NCBI GenBank assembly: GCA_902500825.1
Contig: CABVRX010000008.1
Location: 46,737 to 110,736 of the forward strand
Direction of reading: 5' to 3'
DNA length: 64,000 nucleotides
DNA from: an uncultured Nitrospira sp.
GTDB taxonomy: Bacteria; Nitrospirota; Nitrospiria; Nitrospirales; Nitrospiraceae
Both the position numbers and the translations under genes were made by a program. Positions within the stretch are counted from its first letter, which is position 1. The number at the start of each line of letters is the position of its first letter. Below are positions 1 through 8,874 of this stretch, piece by piece. The notes beneath the pieces were generated by a model, which worked only from the letters and a program-made list of their open reading frames with translations, made no database searches and was not told the origin of the DNA.

Positions 1-274
1 AGCCGATCGGCGCCAGTGGGCCGTCGAGTACGCGGATCACTTGACCGAGCGTGATCTCGTGCGGCTGTTTAATCAGGACATATCCTCCGTTCACTCCACG
101 TCGGCTGGAGATAAGGCCGGCTCGTTTGAGTGTGAGAAGAATCTGCTCCAAGAATTCAACGGGGATGTGCTGGCGATCGGCAATGTCGTGACGTTGCAGC
201 GTCGTCTTTTCATGGGCCAGCGTGAGCTCCAGCAACGCCCTGAGACCATATTCACTTTTCTTTGAAAGTTTCAT
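1..274 (-). CDS. Rrf2-family transcriptional regulator (partial)
   Basis: The reverse strand encodes the N-terminal 91 residues of an Rrf2/IscR-type winged-helix repressor, beginning MKLSKKSEYGLRALLEL, the family's usual opening. A helix-turn-helix follows, then the wing segment SSRRGVNGGYVL with the conserved RGxxGGY. The rest lies beyond the left edge, so I cannot tell whether it carries the three cysteines that bind an iron-sulfur cluster in IscR-like members. It is divergent from radA across about 280 bases. Family assignment is firm; ligand and targets are unknown. Confidence 0.85.
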   Translation of the reverse strand, partial: MKLSKKSEYGLRALLELTLAHEKTTLQRHDIADRQHIPVEFLEQILLTLKRAGLISSRRGVNGGYVLIKQPHEITLGQVIRVLDGPLAPIG

Positions 275-557
275 GAAGTAAAGTGAGTTTATCAACAATA
301 ATTAGGATAAATCACGATGGTTCGTCAAGGTCAAAGTTTCCAGTTGTACTGATATGCAGGAGACCGGTGACCGTGACACCATTGAAACAAAGGTTATCGG
401 GGAATGCGTCATGCGCGGTCCAGGTAATGTCATATTGCCCGGCACATGAGGCGTCTTGCCCGAGTGTTCACTTCATAGGTCCACTCTTCCCAGCTTTTAT
501 TCCATTTGTGGATTCATTAAGATAGGGGCTTCGGCATAGTTCTCCTTCACGAGGCCA

Positions 558-1922
558 TTGTTGAAATCTAAGGTCGTCTTCTCTTGCCAAGCCTGTGGAC
601 ATCAGGCGCCACGGTGGCTTGGCCGCTGCTCTGACTGCGGTGGCTGGAATACCATGAAAGAGGAGCGGCAAGCGGTGACCGGAAAGGGGCGACCTGCTGC
701 CATAAAGACCGCTCAGGCCAAGGCCACGCCCATCGGTGACATCGAAATAGTGGGAGAGGATCGTCTGCTTACCCGTATTGGTGAATTCGATCGCGTCTTG
801 GGTGGTGGGGTCATTCCAGGCGCGGTCATCCTCATCGGCGGCGATCCTGGAATTGGGAAGACGACGTTGCTCTTGCAGGCCTTGCCACGGTTGGCGACGA
901 AGGAGGCGCCGGTTCTCTACGTCTCCGGAGAAGAGTCTCCTCGGCAGATCAGGATGCGTGGACAGCGGCTCGGCATCGAACATCCGCACCTGTTGATCCT
1001 CGCTGAAACTTCTCTTGAACAGATTCTGAAAGCAGTCCAGGAAATCGGGCCCGCTGCCGTCGTGATCGATTCGATTCAGACAGTGTACACGGAGCAGATT
1101 ACATCGGCGCCCGGGAGCATCAGCCAAGTACAGGAAGTTGCCGGGCAACTGATGTGGTTTGCAAAACGAGCCGGTGTCCCGGTCTTTCTCATCGGCCATG
1201 TCACCAAAGAAGGGGCGATTGCCGGGCCACGACTGCTGGAACATATCGTCGATACGGTCTTATACTTTGAAGGCGATAAAGGCCACAGCTACCGGATTCT
1301 CCGAGCGGTGAAAAATCGTTTTGGATCGACGAACGAAATCGGGGTGTTTGAAATGAAGGACGTGGGACTCGAAGAGGTGAACAATCCATCTGAATTATTT
1401 CTTGCGGAACGCCCTGAACGGAGTACTGGATCGGTAGTTGTGTCGAGCCTCGAGGGGACGAGACCGATACTGGTTGAACTGCAAGCGTTGGTGTCCTCAA
1501 CCACCTACGCCATGCCGAAACGAATGGCGAACGGAGTGGAGGTCAATCGAGTCTCGTTGCTGCTCGCCGTGATGGAGAAACGGCTGGGGGTGCATCTCTC
1601 CGGATTGGATGTGTATGTGAATGTCGTTGGGGGCATGCATATCGATGAACCGGCGATTGACTTAGGGATCGTTGCAGCTGTCACATCGAGTTTACGTGAG
1701 GTGCCTGTTGAGCCAGGGACGTTACTATTGGGAGAAGTAGGCTTAGGAGGTGAGGTCCGTGCCGTCAGTCAAGTTGAATTGCGCATTCGCGAGTCTGCCA
1801 AGATGGGGTTCCGGCGATGTATTCTGCCTGAGCGAAATCTGACAAAGCTCGATCCTATCGATGGCATGGAACTGATCGGTATTCAAGAAGTGCGAGAGGC
1901 ATTGGATGTGGTGTTGGCGTGA
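558..1922 (+). CDS. radA: DNA repair protein RadA
   Basis: RadA (Sms) is a RecA-like ATPase that drives branch migration during recombinational repair. All family parts are visible: an N-terminal four-cysteine zinc finger (C10, C13, C24, C27), a Walker A GGDPGIGKTT near residues 94-103, the RadA-specific KNRFG motif near residue 251, and a C-terminal Lon-protease-like domain. The length of 454 residues is typical. The start is TTG at 558, with a second TTG immediately after, so the exact codon is uncertain by one. It heads a forward run of at least nine genes. Confidence 0.96.
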   Translation: MLKSKVVFSCQACGHQAPRWLGRCSDCGGWNTMKEERQAVTGKGRPAAIKTAQAKATPIGDIEIVGEDRLLTRIGEFDRVLGGGVIPGAVILIGGDPGIGKTTLLLQALPRLATKEAPVLYVSGEESPRQIRMRGQRLGIEHPHLLILAETSLEQILKAVQEIGPAAVVIDSIQTVYTEQITSAPGSISQVQEVAGQLMWFAKRAGVPVFLIGHVTKEGAIAGPRLLEHIVDTVLYFEGDKGHSYRILRAVKNRFGSTNEIGVFEMKDVGLEEVNNPSELFLAERPERSTGSVVVSSLEGTRPILVELQALVSSTTYAMPKRMANGVEVNRVSLLLAVMEKRLGVHLSGLDVYVNVVGGMHIDEPAIDLGIVAAVTSSLREVPVEPGTLLLGEVGLGGEVRAVSQVELRIRESAKMGFRRCILPERNLTKLDPIDGMELIGIQEVREALDVVLA

Positions 1923-2049
1923 AAAGCACATGGCGAAGCGGAAGGGTCTCTGTGCTCGTCCAACGCGCAGCTTCGGAAAGCCCTCGTTGGATGCGCGCAG
2001 TAAGAGCCCCTTCTACTTCGCCATACCATCAGAGATAGAGAAGAACAGG

Positions 2050-2886
2050 ATGCTGAGACACGCTTATCCACTGACACTCTTAACAGCGTTCTGGCTCTTC
2101 TTTGCCGCCTGCGCCCCGTTTGCGCCGAAACATGAATCACCGCCGCTTAAGCAGGTGACTGCCGAAGAACTGACCGCACTGTTGCGCCATCGTGAAGCGG
2201 CCGTTCAATCGCTGAAGGGATTGTTCAGCGCGAAAGTGCGTGGCGGGTTCTTGCCGATTGCCTCTCGCGTCGAAGGTGCGGTCTATTATCGTCGACCGAA
2301 CGCGTTGCGGCTGAGAGGGTTTACTCCTCTCGGGAACGAACTGCTCGACTTTGTTCAAGTTGACGATTTGTACAAGCTCCGTTTGCCTCTCGAGGGTAAA
2401 ACCTATGCCGGTCACCAGTCCGACATGAAAGATGCAGGGAAGCTAGCTCGATTCTCTCAGCTGAGTATATGGGCGGTTCGTGGCGTGCTGGGGACGAACT
2501 CCATTGCCAGGGATGAAATGGTGAAGGTCGTGGAAGAGAACGGCCGATATCGTCTTGACGTCTACGCATCGGTAACCGGAGGAACGAGCCCATCGCGTCC
2601 TCCGATCCGCCGCCTATGGTTTGACCATCGATTGCTGGTGGTACAAGAGGATTGGTTTGGATCGAGTGGGGAGGTCGAGGCGACGATTCAGTATGACGAT
2701 TTTAGGCCACTCGAAGAGGTGGGAGGAATTTCAGCAGAGGCCATGGGTGATCAGAATACCCGGCTATTCCGTCCCTTCAAGATTTCTCTCGAAGATGGTC
2801 GTGGGCAAGGCTCAGTGCAAGTCACCTTTCACGAGATGCATCACAATCAAGCCATACGGGCAGAAGACTTAGGCCAGATCTCATAA
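2050..2886 (+). CDS. LolB/DUF4292-like outer-membrane lipoprotein
   Basis: This encodes a predicted lipoprotein of 278 residues. The hydrophobic N-terminal segment ends in a lipobox (F18-A19-A20-C21), so it should be lipidated and held in the envelope. The mature part has the feel of a LolA/LolB-like fold: a helical start (VTAEELTALLRHREA), then strand-rich sequence with GAVYYRRPNALRLRGFTPLG. The ATG at 2050 is chosen because an in-frame upstream start at 1906 would overlap radA and put about 48 hydrophilic residues before the signal peptide. A role in lipoprotein handling is an inference from fold resemblance only. Confidence 0.65.
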   Translation: MLRHAYPLTLLTAFWLFFAACAPFAPKHESPPLKQVTAEELTALLRHREAAVQSLKGLFSAKVRGGFLPIASRVEGAVYYRRPNALRLRGFTPLGNELLDFVQVDDLYKLRLPLEGKTYAGHQSDMKDAGKLARFSQLSIWAVRGVLGTNSIARDEMVKVVEENGRYRLDVYASVTGGTSPSRPPIRRLWFDHRLLVVQEDWFGSSGEVEATIQYDDFRPLEEVGGISAEAMGDQNTRLFRPFKISLEDGRGQGSVQVTFHEMHHNQAIRAEDLGQIS

Positions 2887-2892
2887 TCATCA

Positions 2893-3684
2893 ATGAAAAT
2901 CCTTGCGGTCGAAACGGCTACGACGTGGCAGAGTGTTGCGATTCTCGAAGACGACCTGATCCTCGCAACGCATGATCAAGAGGCCGGTGGTGCTCATGGC
3001 TCACTGCTGTTGCCCACCATCGATCGACTGCTCTCTCAATCCGGATTGCAGCTCGGCGATCTCAGTGGTTTTGCCTGCTCGATCGGGCCGGGCACGTTTA
3101 CAGGGATCCGAGTGGGTATTGCTACCTGCCTAGGACTGCGGGAAGCTACTGGTCTTCCTCTCACGTTGGTACCGACACTGGAAGCCATGGCGAGGAATCT
3201 GGAAGGGGCAACCGTTCCGGTCTGTCCGATGTTGGTCAGTCGTCGTGGGGAAGTCTACTGGGCGATTTTCCGCAGGACAGGTGACGGGCGGCTGGATCGA
3301 ATTGTCGATGAGCAGGTTGGAACCCCGCGAGCTGTTGCGCAGAGTCTTACCGAACCCACCTTAGTATTCGGGGCGGGCTGGTCGGCGATGGAATCGGAGA
3401 TTCGATCGGCATTGTCGAACTCGGTCACCCTGACGGTAGGACCAGATCATGTCTTCAAGCCTTCCGCTATTCAAGTCGCACGTATCGGGATGGAAGGGTT
3501 TCGACAAGGTGCAATTGCCGGAGATCTGATTTTGCCGCTCTATGTTCAACGGGTCGAAGCGGAAATTCAATACGAACGGTCGGGAGGTGCTTCGCCCCTG
3601 GCAAGGCGCCAGCAGAAGATTGATACCAAAGCAGGGAAGCGATCGGCTCGGGGCCGTCGGCGGTCGCATCTGCAGGAAATGTGA
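2893..3684 (+). CDS. tsaB: tRNA t6A biosynthesis protein TsaB
   Basis: TsaB (YeaZ) is the non-catalytic partner of TsaD in making N6-threonylcarbamoyladenosine at position 37 of ANN-decoding tRNAs. The N-terminal ASKHA-type motifs are clear (MKILAVETATTWQSVAIL; SIGPGTFTGIRVGIATCLGL). At 263 residues it is longer than the usual 220-235 because of a basic C-terminal tail with several Lys/Arg-rich patches. It overlaps rimI by four bases (GTGA), a common tsaB-rimI pairing. TsaD lies about 10 kb downstream; TsaE and TsaC are not in the window. Confidence 0.92.
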   Translation: MKILAVETATTWQSVAILEDDLILATHDQEAGGAHGSLLLPTIDRLLSQSGLQLGDLSGFACSIGPGTFTGIRVGIATCLGLREATGLPLTLVPTLEAMARNLEGATVPVCPMLVSRRGEVYWAIFRRTGDGRLDRIVDEQVGTPRAVAQSLTEPTLVFGAGWSAMESEIRSALSNSVTLTVGPDHVFKPSAIQVARIGMEGFRQGAIAGDLILPLYVQRVEAEIQYERSGGASPLARRQQKIDTKAGKRSARGRRRSHLQEM

Positions 3685-4244
3685 GCAGACACGTCGTGCT
3701 TGGTGAATTTGAGATTATCCCGGCAATGCCGGAGATGTTATCGGACATTCTTGCTTTGGAAGAGGCTTGCTTCTCGTCCCCGTGGACGCGCAAAATGTTG
3801 GAAGGTGAATTGACGGGCAATCAATTCGCTCACTTTCTCGTGGCGATGCGTCGCGAGCCGTCAAAAACAAAGACAGAACCCGCGATTATCGGGTATCATT
3901 GTTTCTGGATCGTCTTTGAAGAGCTGCGATTGATGAACTTGGCGGTGCGAGAGTCGATGCGGAGAAATGGGGTCGGAGGAGCGCTGGTCACCGAAGCCCT
4001 CCGTTTGGGGCTGGAGCAAGCAGCGACTCGTGCGGTCCTTGAAGTCAGATCCTCGAACAACCCGGCGCGTTCCCTCTATACACATCTAGGTTTTGTTCAG
4101 GTCAGCAGTCGCCCTCGTTACTACACGAATCCCATCGAAGACGCCGTGCTGTTGGAAATGAATCCGCTTGTGATATTGAACGATCGGCAGCAGGACAGGA
4201 ACGTTGTCCGAGGAGGTGAATCAGCTTCAACAGACTCACTTTAA
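3681..4244 (+). CDS. rimI: Ribosomal-protein-alanine N-acetyltransferase RimI-like
   Basis: A GNAT-fold acetyltransferase of 187 residues. The acetyl-CoA-binding motif RRNGVGGALV and the following segment EVRSSNNPARSLYTHLGF, then a tyrosine pair (RYYTNP), match RimI, which acetylates the N-terminal alanine of ribosomal protein S18. Translation starts at GTG within the GTGA that ends tsaB, so the two are probably coupled. An insertion near residues 57-67 (REPSKTKTEPA) and a polar C-terminal tail make it longer than the E. coli protein of about 148 residues. The substrate is inferred from family and context. Confidence 0.88.
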   Translation: MSRHVVLGEFEIIPAMPEMLSDILALEEACFSSPWTRKMLEGELTGNQFAHFLVAMRREPSKTKTEPAIIGYHCFWIVFEELRLMNLAVRESMRRNGVGGALVTEALRLGLEQAATRAVLEVRSSNNPARSLYTHLGFVQVSSRPRYYTNPIEDAVLLEMNPLVILNDRQQDRNVVRGGESASTDSL

Positions 4245-4259
4245 CCAGGAGGTGTCGTT

Positions 4260-4499
4260 ATGTTGACGGAAGATGCGATCGTCGAGCAGCTTCGCCACTC
4301 CAACACCGAATTCCGAGAACTGGAAGCAACCCACCATCGCCTGGATCTTGAACTCAACGAGTTGCAGAAGCGCCATGTTCTGACCCCGTCGGAAGAAATC
4401 GAGAAAAAACGGATACAAAAGGAAAAATTGGCGAAGAAAGACAAGCTTGCAGAATTCATTCGTCTCTATCGCGAGCAGAGGCTCGAGCCGGCGCGCTAG
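4260..4499 (+). CDS. DUF465 (YdcH-family) small coiled-coil protein
   Basis: A 79-residue, highly charged, all-helical protein with the DUF465/YdcH pattern: a first helix FRELEATHHRLDLELNEL, the turn LTPSEEIEKKRIQKEKLAKKD, and a C-terminal helix. An AGGAGG ribosome-binding site sits just upstream of ATG 4260. The family is widespread in Gram-negative bacteria and has no settled function. It lies between rimI and tatC in the same run. Confidence 0.82.
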   Translation: MLTEDAIVEQLRHSNTEFRELEATHHRLDLELNELQKRHVLTPSEEIEKKRIQKEKLAKKDKLAEFIRLYREQRLEPAR

Positions 4500-4544
4500 A
4501 AGGCTGATCGACCCTCGATTCTGCAGGCGGGCGAATCCATCGAC

Positions 4545-5321
4545 ATGGAACAGACTGTTCATCCGCTTGCCTCCCATATCCAAGCCGTCAAGAGGCGACT
4601 GATCATTATCGGTGCGACGGTCTTGGGTTCGTTGGTGCTGACCTTCTCGTATTCCGCCGAAATGGTGGCTTGGCTCAACCGACCCTTTTCCAATCAACTA
4701 GCGTTTTATGGTCCCACAGAAGCGCTGTTCGCGTCGATCAAGGTATCGTTGTTGGCAGCCCTCATTCTCAGCCTGCCGGTCATTTTTTATCAGTGTTGGA
4801 AGTTCATCGAACCCGCTTTGTTAACGAAGGAACAGCGCTGGGCGATTCCGCTGTTCGTGGTGGCCGGGGGGCTGTTTGCGTTAGGGCTGGTCTTCTGCAA
4901 CGTAGTGATTTTACCGTTGGTCATCGACCTATTCGTGAATTTCGGACTCGATCGTGATATTACCCCGCAACTGAGCGTCGGCACGTACATTGATTTTAAC
5001 GTGAAGTTTCTGCTCATTTTCGGCTGCGCGTTCGAATTGCCTCTGGTCATGAGTCTGGCGGCTATGGCTGGAGTGGTATCAGCCGACGCATTTGCTCGTT
5101 ACCGTAAACATGCCGTTTTATCGTGTCTCATTCTCTCCGCCATCGTCACTCCTGACGCAACGCTCTTTACCATGCTGTTGATGGCGATTCCCTTGATGGC
5201 ACTGTATGAGATCGGGATTTTAGGCGCCAGACTTTTCGGACGGAATCAGCATTCAGGGGGGATCGATTTGCCGCTCGACCCGGATGTGCCGATTAACACC
5301 GCTGGAACGAGGCTACGATGA
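4545..5321 (+). CDS. tatC: Sec-independent translocase TatC
   Basis: TatC is the inner-membrane receptor for twin-arginine signal peptides. At 258 residues it matches the E. coli protein in length. The N-terminal region (HPLASHIQAVKRRLIIIG) corresponds to the conserved cytoplasmic segment, and six hydrophobic segments follow. The F/ELP-containing turn (FGCAFELPLVMSL) and the segment RKHAVLSCLILSAIVTPD are typical. The gene overlaps the next by ATGA. No tatA or tatB is present in the window. Confidence 0.94.
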   Translation: MEQTVHPLASHIQAVKRRLIIIGATVLGSLVLTFSYSAEMVAWLNRPFSNQLAFYGPTEALFASIKVSLLAALILSLPVIFYQCWKFIEPALLTKEQRWAIPLFVVAGGLFALGLVFCNVVILPLVIDLFVNFGLDRDITPQLSVGTYIDFNVKFLLIFGCAFELPLVMSLAAMAGVVSADAFARYRKHAVLSCLILSAIVTPDATLFTMLLMAIPLMALYEIGILGARLFGRNQHSGGIDLPLDPDVPINTAGTRLR

Positions 5322-6409
5322 GGCATGGGGTTGTACAGGCCCTGCGCACGATCACTTCAGTGATACTGCTGTGGGGTGTTCTTCTCTGTTCAGCCGGTGA
5401 GCAAAGCCTTCGAGCCTACGATCCGTTGTCGTCGAATACACCGTTAAGGGTTTCAGAATCTTCGACAGCAACGGGACCATTTGAACAATCGGCAGCAAGC
5501 GTCCAGGCCCTTGTGATGAGCGGCAATGGGATCATCTATGCCGGATCCTTCGGGCATGGGATTTTTCGCACTATGGATCGCGGTGCGACGTGGGATCGAG
5601 TAGGAGGTGGCATCACCGATCCTTTTATCTTGAGCTTGGCTTCCACGAAAGAGGGAACAGTCTATGCCGGGACGTTTCGTGGTGGCGTGTTTCGGTCGCA
5701 CGATGAAGGAAAGAACTGGCAGCCGGTCAATGCGGGGCTCAAACGGTTTGAAGTCAAAGCATTACTGGCGGTGGACGATGAGCTTTTCGCCGGTACCGGA
5801 GATGGTGTGTATCGCTTGCATGGCTCCGGAGATCATTGGAGCCCAGTGACGTCGGGTTTGGAAGATATTCTGGTCCATGCACTCGCTCGCTCCGCCGATG
5901 GAACGCTTTTCGCGGGGACTTCCGGTAAAGGCGTTTTTCGGTTCAGCCCTCGCTCGACCGGTTGGTCTCGTATGCGGCATGGGTTGAAGGATCATGAAGG
6001 AATGATCGAAAATTTCATTCGTGTGTTGGTGATCGATCAGGACCAGAGTGTTTTTGCCGGCACGTTCGACGGCGGGGTGTTTCGCAGCGTCGACGGAGGA
6101 CAGACGTGGCGACCGATCAGCCGGGCGCTGCCCAACGACTCTATCCGAGGTATCGTATTCCACGACCAAGGAGTGATTGTGGCGACCGGTAACGGGATTT
6201 TTAAGACCATGGATAAGGGCCGGCAATGGACTCCCATCAACAAGGGACTGGCGAATCTTGCGGTGCAGGTGTTGGTCGGATTAGGGGATAAAGGTTTGTA
6301 TGCCGGGACAAGTTCAGGCGTATTTCGCAGCGATGATGGGGTCTCCTGGATGGCCGTCAATCAGGGACTGGAGGCGGGAACCGCGCCCCCGCCGTTTCTC
6401 TTTCGGTAA
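5318..6409 (+). CDS. Exported seven-repeat BNR/Ycf48-like beta-propeller protein
   Basis: After a signal peptide (MRHGVVQALRTITSVILL and onward) the protein has seven repeats of about 40-45 residues of the form VxALxxxxxGxxYAGTxxGGVFRSxDxGxxW. The xDxGxxW element is the Asp-box/BNR hallmark, and seven copies suggest a closed seven-bladed propeller. Such proteins resemble Ycf48-type assembly factors or sialidase propellers, but no catalytic residues of a glycosidase are visible. It is translationally coupled to tatC (ATGA). Its role is unknown; a structural or scaffold role in the envelope is likely. Confidence 0.72.
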   Translation: MRHGVVQALRTITSVILLWGVLLCSAGEQSLRAYDPLSSNTPLRVSESSTATGPFEQSAASVQALVMSGNGIIYAGSFGHGIFRTMDRGATWDRVGGGITDPFILSLASTKEGTVYAGTFRGGVFRSHDEGKNWQPVNAGLKRFEVKALLAVDDELFAGTGDGVYRLHGSGDHWSPVTSGLEDILVHALARSADGTLFAGTSGKGVFRFSPRSTGWSRMRHGLKDHEGMIENFIRVLVIDQDQSVFAGTFDGGVFRSVDGGQTWRPISRALPNDSIRGIVFHDQGVIVATGNGIFKTMDKGRQWTPINKGLANLAVQVLVGLGDKGLYAGTSSGVFRSDDGVSWMAVNQGLEAGTAPPPFLFR

Positions 6410-6429
6410 ATCTAGAAAGGATGAATGGA

Positions 6430-6942
6430 ATGACTGATAGTGGGGAAAAGACAAGAGCGACAATTGTCGTCACGAGCAAAGGGCAGCCTGTGGGAGAAAT
6501 CGTACTTAGATTTTTTCATGATGTGGCTCCTGGTCACGTCAACAATTTTGTCAAACTTTCCCGAGAGGGGTTTTATGATGGGACGACGTTTCACCGCGTC
6601 ATCCCAGGTTTCATGATTCAGGGAGGAGATCCCAACAGTAAGGGTTCCGACCGTGCATCTCACGGGATGGGCGGGCCGGGTTATAAGGTGAAGGCGGAGT
6701 TCAACAGTACGCCGCATAAGCGAGGCATTGTTTCAATGGCCCGCTCGAACGATCCGGATAGCGCCGGGTCGCAGTTCTTTATTTGCGTCGCGGACGCCAA
6801 TTTTCTCGATTGGCAATACACGGTATTTGGGGAGGTGATCAGCGGAATGGAGGTTGCCGATAAGATCGTCAGTATGAAGCGTGATGGTCGAGACAATCCG
6901 CTGGAGCGGACCGAGATGACCGTGACGATAAGTGAAGGTTGA
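6430..6942 (+). CDS. Cyclophilin-type peptidyl-prolyl cis-trans isomerase
   Basis: A cyclophilin of about 170 residues, catalysing proline cis/trans isomerisation. The signature FHRVIPGFMIQGGDP is intact, including the catalytic arginine, followed by GPGYKVKAEF and SMARSNDPDSAGSQFFIC. There is no signal peptide, so it should be cytoplasmic. I prefer ATG 6430 over ATG 6421, because the purine-rich AAGG at 6417-6420 abuts 6421 but is nine bases from 6430. It follows the propeller gene closely in the same direction. Confidence 0.93.
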   Translation: MTDSGEKTRATIVVTSKGQPVGEIVLRFFHDVAPGHVNNFVKLSREGFYDGTTFHRVIPGFMIQGGDPNSKGSDRASHGMGGPGYKVKAEFNSTPHKRGIVSMARSNDPDSAGSQFFICVADANFLDWQYTVFGEVISGMEVADKIVSMKRDGRDNPLERTEMTVTISEG

Positions 6943-6967
6943 GGATAGGCATAGGTTAAGGTGAACA

Positions 6968-7690
6968 ATGTTGTTGAGCTTTCGTTGCCTGATCTTCGCC
7001 TTGACCTCAACCTTCCTGCTGTTCGGTTGTGCCGCTCCTCATGTGCCGTCGCGAATTATTTATGAGGACCCGGTCAATTTTGTGCGGTTGGAAGAAGACT
7101 CGGAAGTGCTTCCGGAATGGCCGCCGAGCCACCATACCCATCCGTTCACGCTCGAACCGGAAAAATTACGGACGATTTTGTCGGGATTGAAGGTGCAGGA
7201 GCATGGGATTGCGCTGCAGCGGTGGTGGCGAGGAGAGTCTCCTCTGGTTCCGGCATTCACAGATGAGGAGTTGGCCCTCTTGTCTGCATACATATCGGAG
7301 GCGCTGGCGGAGGCGAAACACAACGAGCGGGTTACATTCTATTTAAGCCAACCGCAGACATTCGCGAGGCGAATTATTACGACGGGCGGACTCTATGTTC
7401 AGGGGAATGAGCTGCACATGCTTCTGGGGAATTGGAGAATCATTTACGGCATCCCGGCCTATGGGATGATCTATGATCGGCGTTACCCCATGCGGCCGAC
7501 CGCAGCGAAAGGATTTGACCTGATTTTTCAGCCATCCGATGCCGTCATTCCGATGAAGAGCAGTTTCCTGGACGGAATTTTGGCCAATGCGAAGGACGAA
7601 CTCATCATCGATTTGACCAAACTGGAACCTTCCGAGCCAAGAGTTTCTCTCATACGGTTCTGCATGAATCATGAGTCTCTGTGTGAATGA
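6968..7690 (+). CDS. Uncharacterised lipoprotein
   Basis: I do not recognise the family. The first 20 residues form a signal peptide ending in a lipobox (L18-F19-G20-C21), predicting an envelope lipoprotein of 240 residues. The middle (residues about 95-170) mixes short helices with strands and includes HMLLGNWRIIYGIPAYGMIYDRR-type aromatic sequence. A Shine-Dalgarno-like AAGGTG precedes ATG 6968. It is the last gene of the forward run that starts at radA and faces the convergent glycosyltransferase gene. Confidence 0.6.
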   Translation: MLLSFRCLIFALTSTFLLFGCAAPHVPSRIIYEDPVNFVRLEEDSEVLPEWPPSHHTHPFTLEPEKLRTILSGLKVQEHGIALQRWWRGESPLVPAFTDEELALLSAYISEALAEAKHNERVTFYLSQPQTFARRIITTGGLYVQGNELHMLLGNWRIIYGIPAYGMIYDRRYPMRPTAAKGFDLIFQPSDAVIPMKSSFLDGILANAKDELIIDLTKLEPSEPRVSLIRFCMNHESLCE

Positions 7691-7766
7691 CCACGTAGCG
7701 GTACGGTTCGTTCCATTGGACGGGGTAGAGGTCGCTGGAGGAACGGAAACGAGGAAGAGAAAAGTC

Positions 7767-8765
7767 TTATCGACCGCCTAGGCCCAGAAGATACATTTTT
7801 GGCACTTCCATCAGCGCTTCGGTGATGGACCGCCAGCCGAGCTTGCTCTGGCCGTGGACGCGATCGATGAACCTGATGGGTAGCTCAGTGATGTTTGCGC
7901 CAAGTTGTACTGCCCGCCAAGCCAGCTCGACTTGAAAGATGTACCCTTTCGCCCGGACGGTTGTAAGGTTCATCCGTGTCAGGAGCTCACGACGATAGCA
8001 GCGGAATCCTCCTGTCCAGTCCTGGATGGTCGAACCCAGAAAGAGGCTCACGTAGCTGTTGCCACAACGAGAGACGAATCGCCGGCGAGCATTCCAATTT
8101 TCGGTCCCACCCCCAGGCACGTAGCGACTCCCGATCACCAGGTCGGTAGTGCGGCCACGGTGCACCAAGCGGGGGAGATCCCAGGGAGCATGGCTGAAGT
8201 CACAATCCATTTCGAGGATAAGACTGTAATGTTGCTGCAGCGCCCACTCAAATCCCGCAAGATAGGCTGGTCCGAGCCCTTCTTTTCTGTGCCGGTGGAG
8301 GACATGCACATGTCTATGCTGGAAACTGAGCTGATCGGCTAACTCTCCGGTCCCGTCCGGCGAGTTATCATCAACGATTAAGATGTCGGCCACAAGATAC
8401 CGGCCAATCGCTTGGACAAGCGTCTCAAGATTGGTGCGTTCATTGTATGTTGGGAGAACAATGACAATCGATTGTTTGAAATCGAACGGTGAGGTGGGGA
8501 CGAGCTGTTTACCTGCCGCCACTTGGGAATACCCCAGATACTGGTCTTCCGTAGAATCATGTGGGCTGATGGCAATACGTGCGCTGTCGGCACCTCGGGC
8601 GATCAGTTCCTCGGCAAGCTCGAAATCCGAGACGACGTATGCTTCAGCTGTGCCCAGTGCTTTGAGAGGAATGACGCATTCGCTCTTCCTGATGCGACGG
8701 TAGCGTACGAGAGGTGCCAGAGTCTTCTCGACTAATTGCAGAGAGAGTGATTCGTCAGTGGGCAT
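7767..8765 (-). CDS. GT2 polyprenol-phosphate mannosyltransferase-like protein with N-terminal extension
   Basis: Residues from about 100 onward are a DPM1-like glycosyltransferase, which moves a sugar from a nucleotide donor to polyprenyl phosphate at the inner membrane. Visible motifs are LPTYNER, LIVDDNSPDGTG, the metal-binding EMDCDFSH and IGSRYVPGGG. The catalytic part of about 232 residues matches stand-alone DPM1, with no C-terminal membrane domain. The first 100 residues are an added domain I cannot assign; it contains VVSDFELAEELIARGADSARI, suggesting a small alpha/beta fold. The gene is isolated on the reverse strand and has its own promoter. Confidence 0.85.
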   Translation of the reverse strand: MPTDESLSLQLVEKTLAPLVRYRRIRKSECVIPLKALGTAEAYVVSDFELAEELIARGADSARIAISPHDSTEDQYLGYSQVAAGKQLVPTSPFDFKQSIVIVLPTYNERTNLETLVQAIGRYLVADILIVDDNSPDGTGELADQLSFQHRHVHVLHRHRKEGLGPAYLAGFEWALQQHYSLILEMDCDFSHAPWDLPRLVHRGRTTDLVIGSRYVPGGGTENWNARRRFVSRCGNSYVSLFLGSTIQDWTGGFRCYRRELLTRMNLTTVRAKGYIFQVELAWRAVQLGANITELPIRFIDRVHGQSKLGWRSITEALMEVPKMYLLGLGGR

Positions 8766-8803
8766 AGAGATTTCTTCTGTAACCAGATCCGGAGACGGGC
8801 GGC

Positions 8804-8832
8804 ATTGTAAACGACAGTAAGTACCCGGGCAA
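8804..8832 (-). promoter_or_regulatory. Predicted sigma-70-type promoter of the glycosyltransferase gene
   Basis: On the reverse strand TTGCCC (8827-8832) is followed after 17 bases by TACAAT (8804-8809), about 40 bases before the ATG at 8765. The -10 box is strong and the -35 box moderate. It is arranged back to back with the promoter of the oxidoreductase gene. Confidence 0.5.
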
Positions 8833-8874
8833 GTCGAAGCCCACCTAGCTGCCTGCGTCCATCTGCCGTGTTTT

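Noticed and set aside
283..525. 80-residue frame in the Rrf2-radA intergenic region
   Set aside because: No ribosome-binding site and no family resemblance; it more likely is regulatory spacer.
468..1244. 258-residue reverse-strand open frame opposite radA
   Set aside because: It overlaps radA fully, is rich in Arg, Pro and Ser as expected of antisense frames, and has no recognisable domain.
5762..6226. 154-residue reverse frame opposite the propeller gene
   Set aside because: An antisense shadow of repetitive codons, with no start context.
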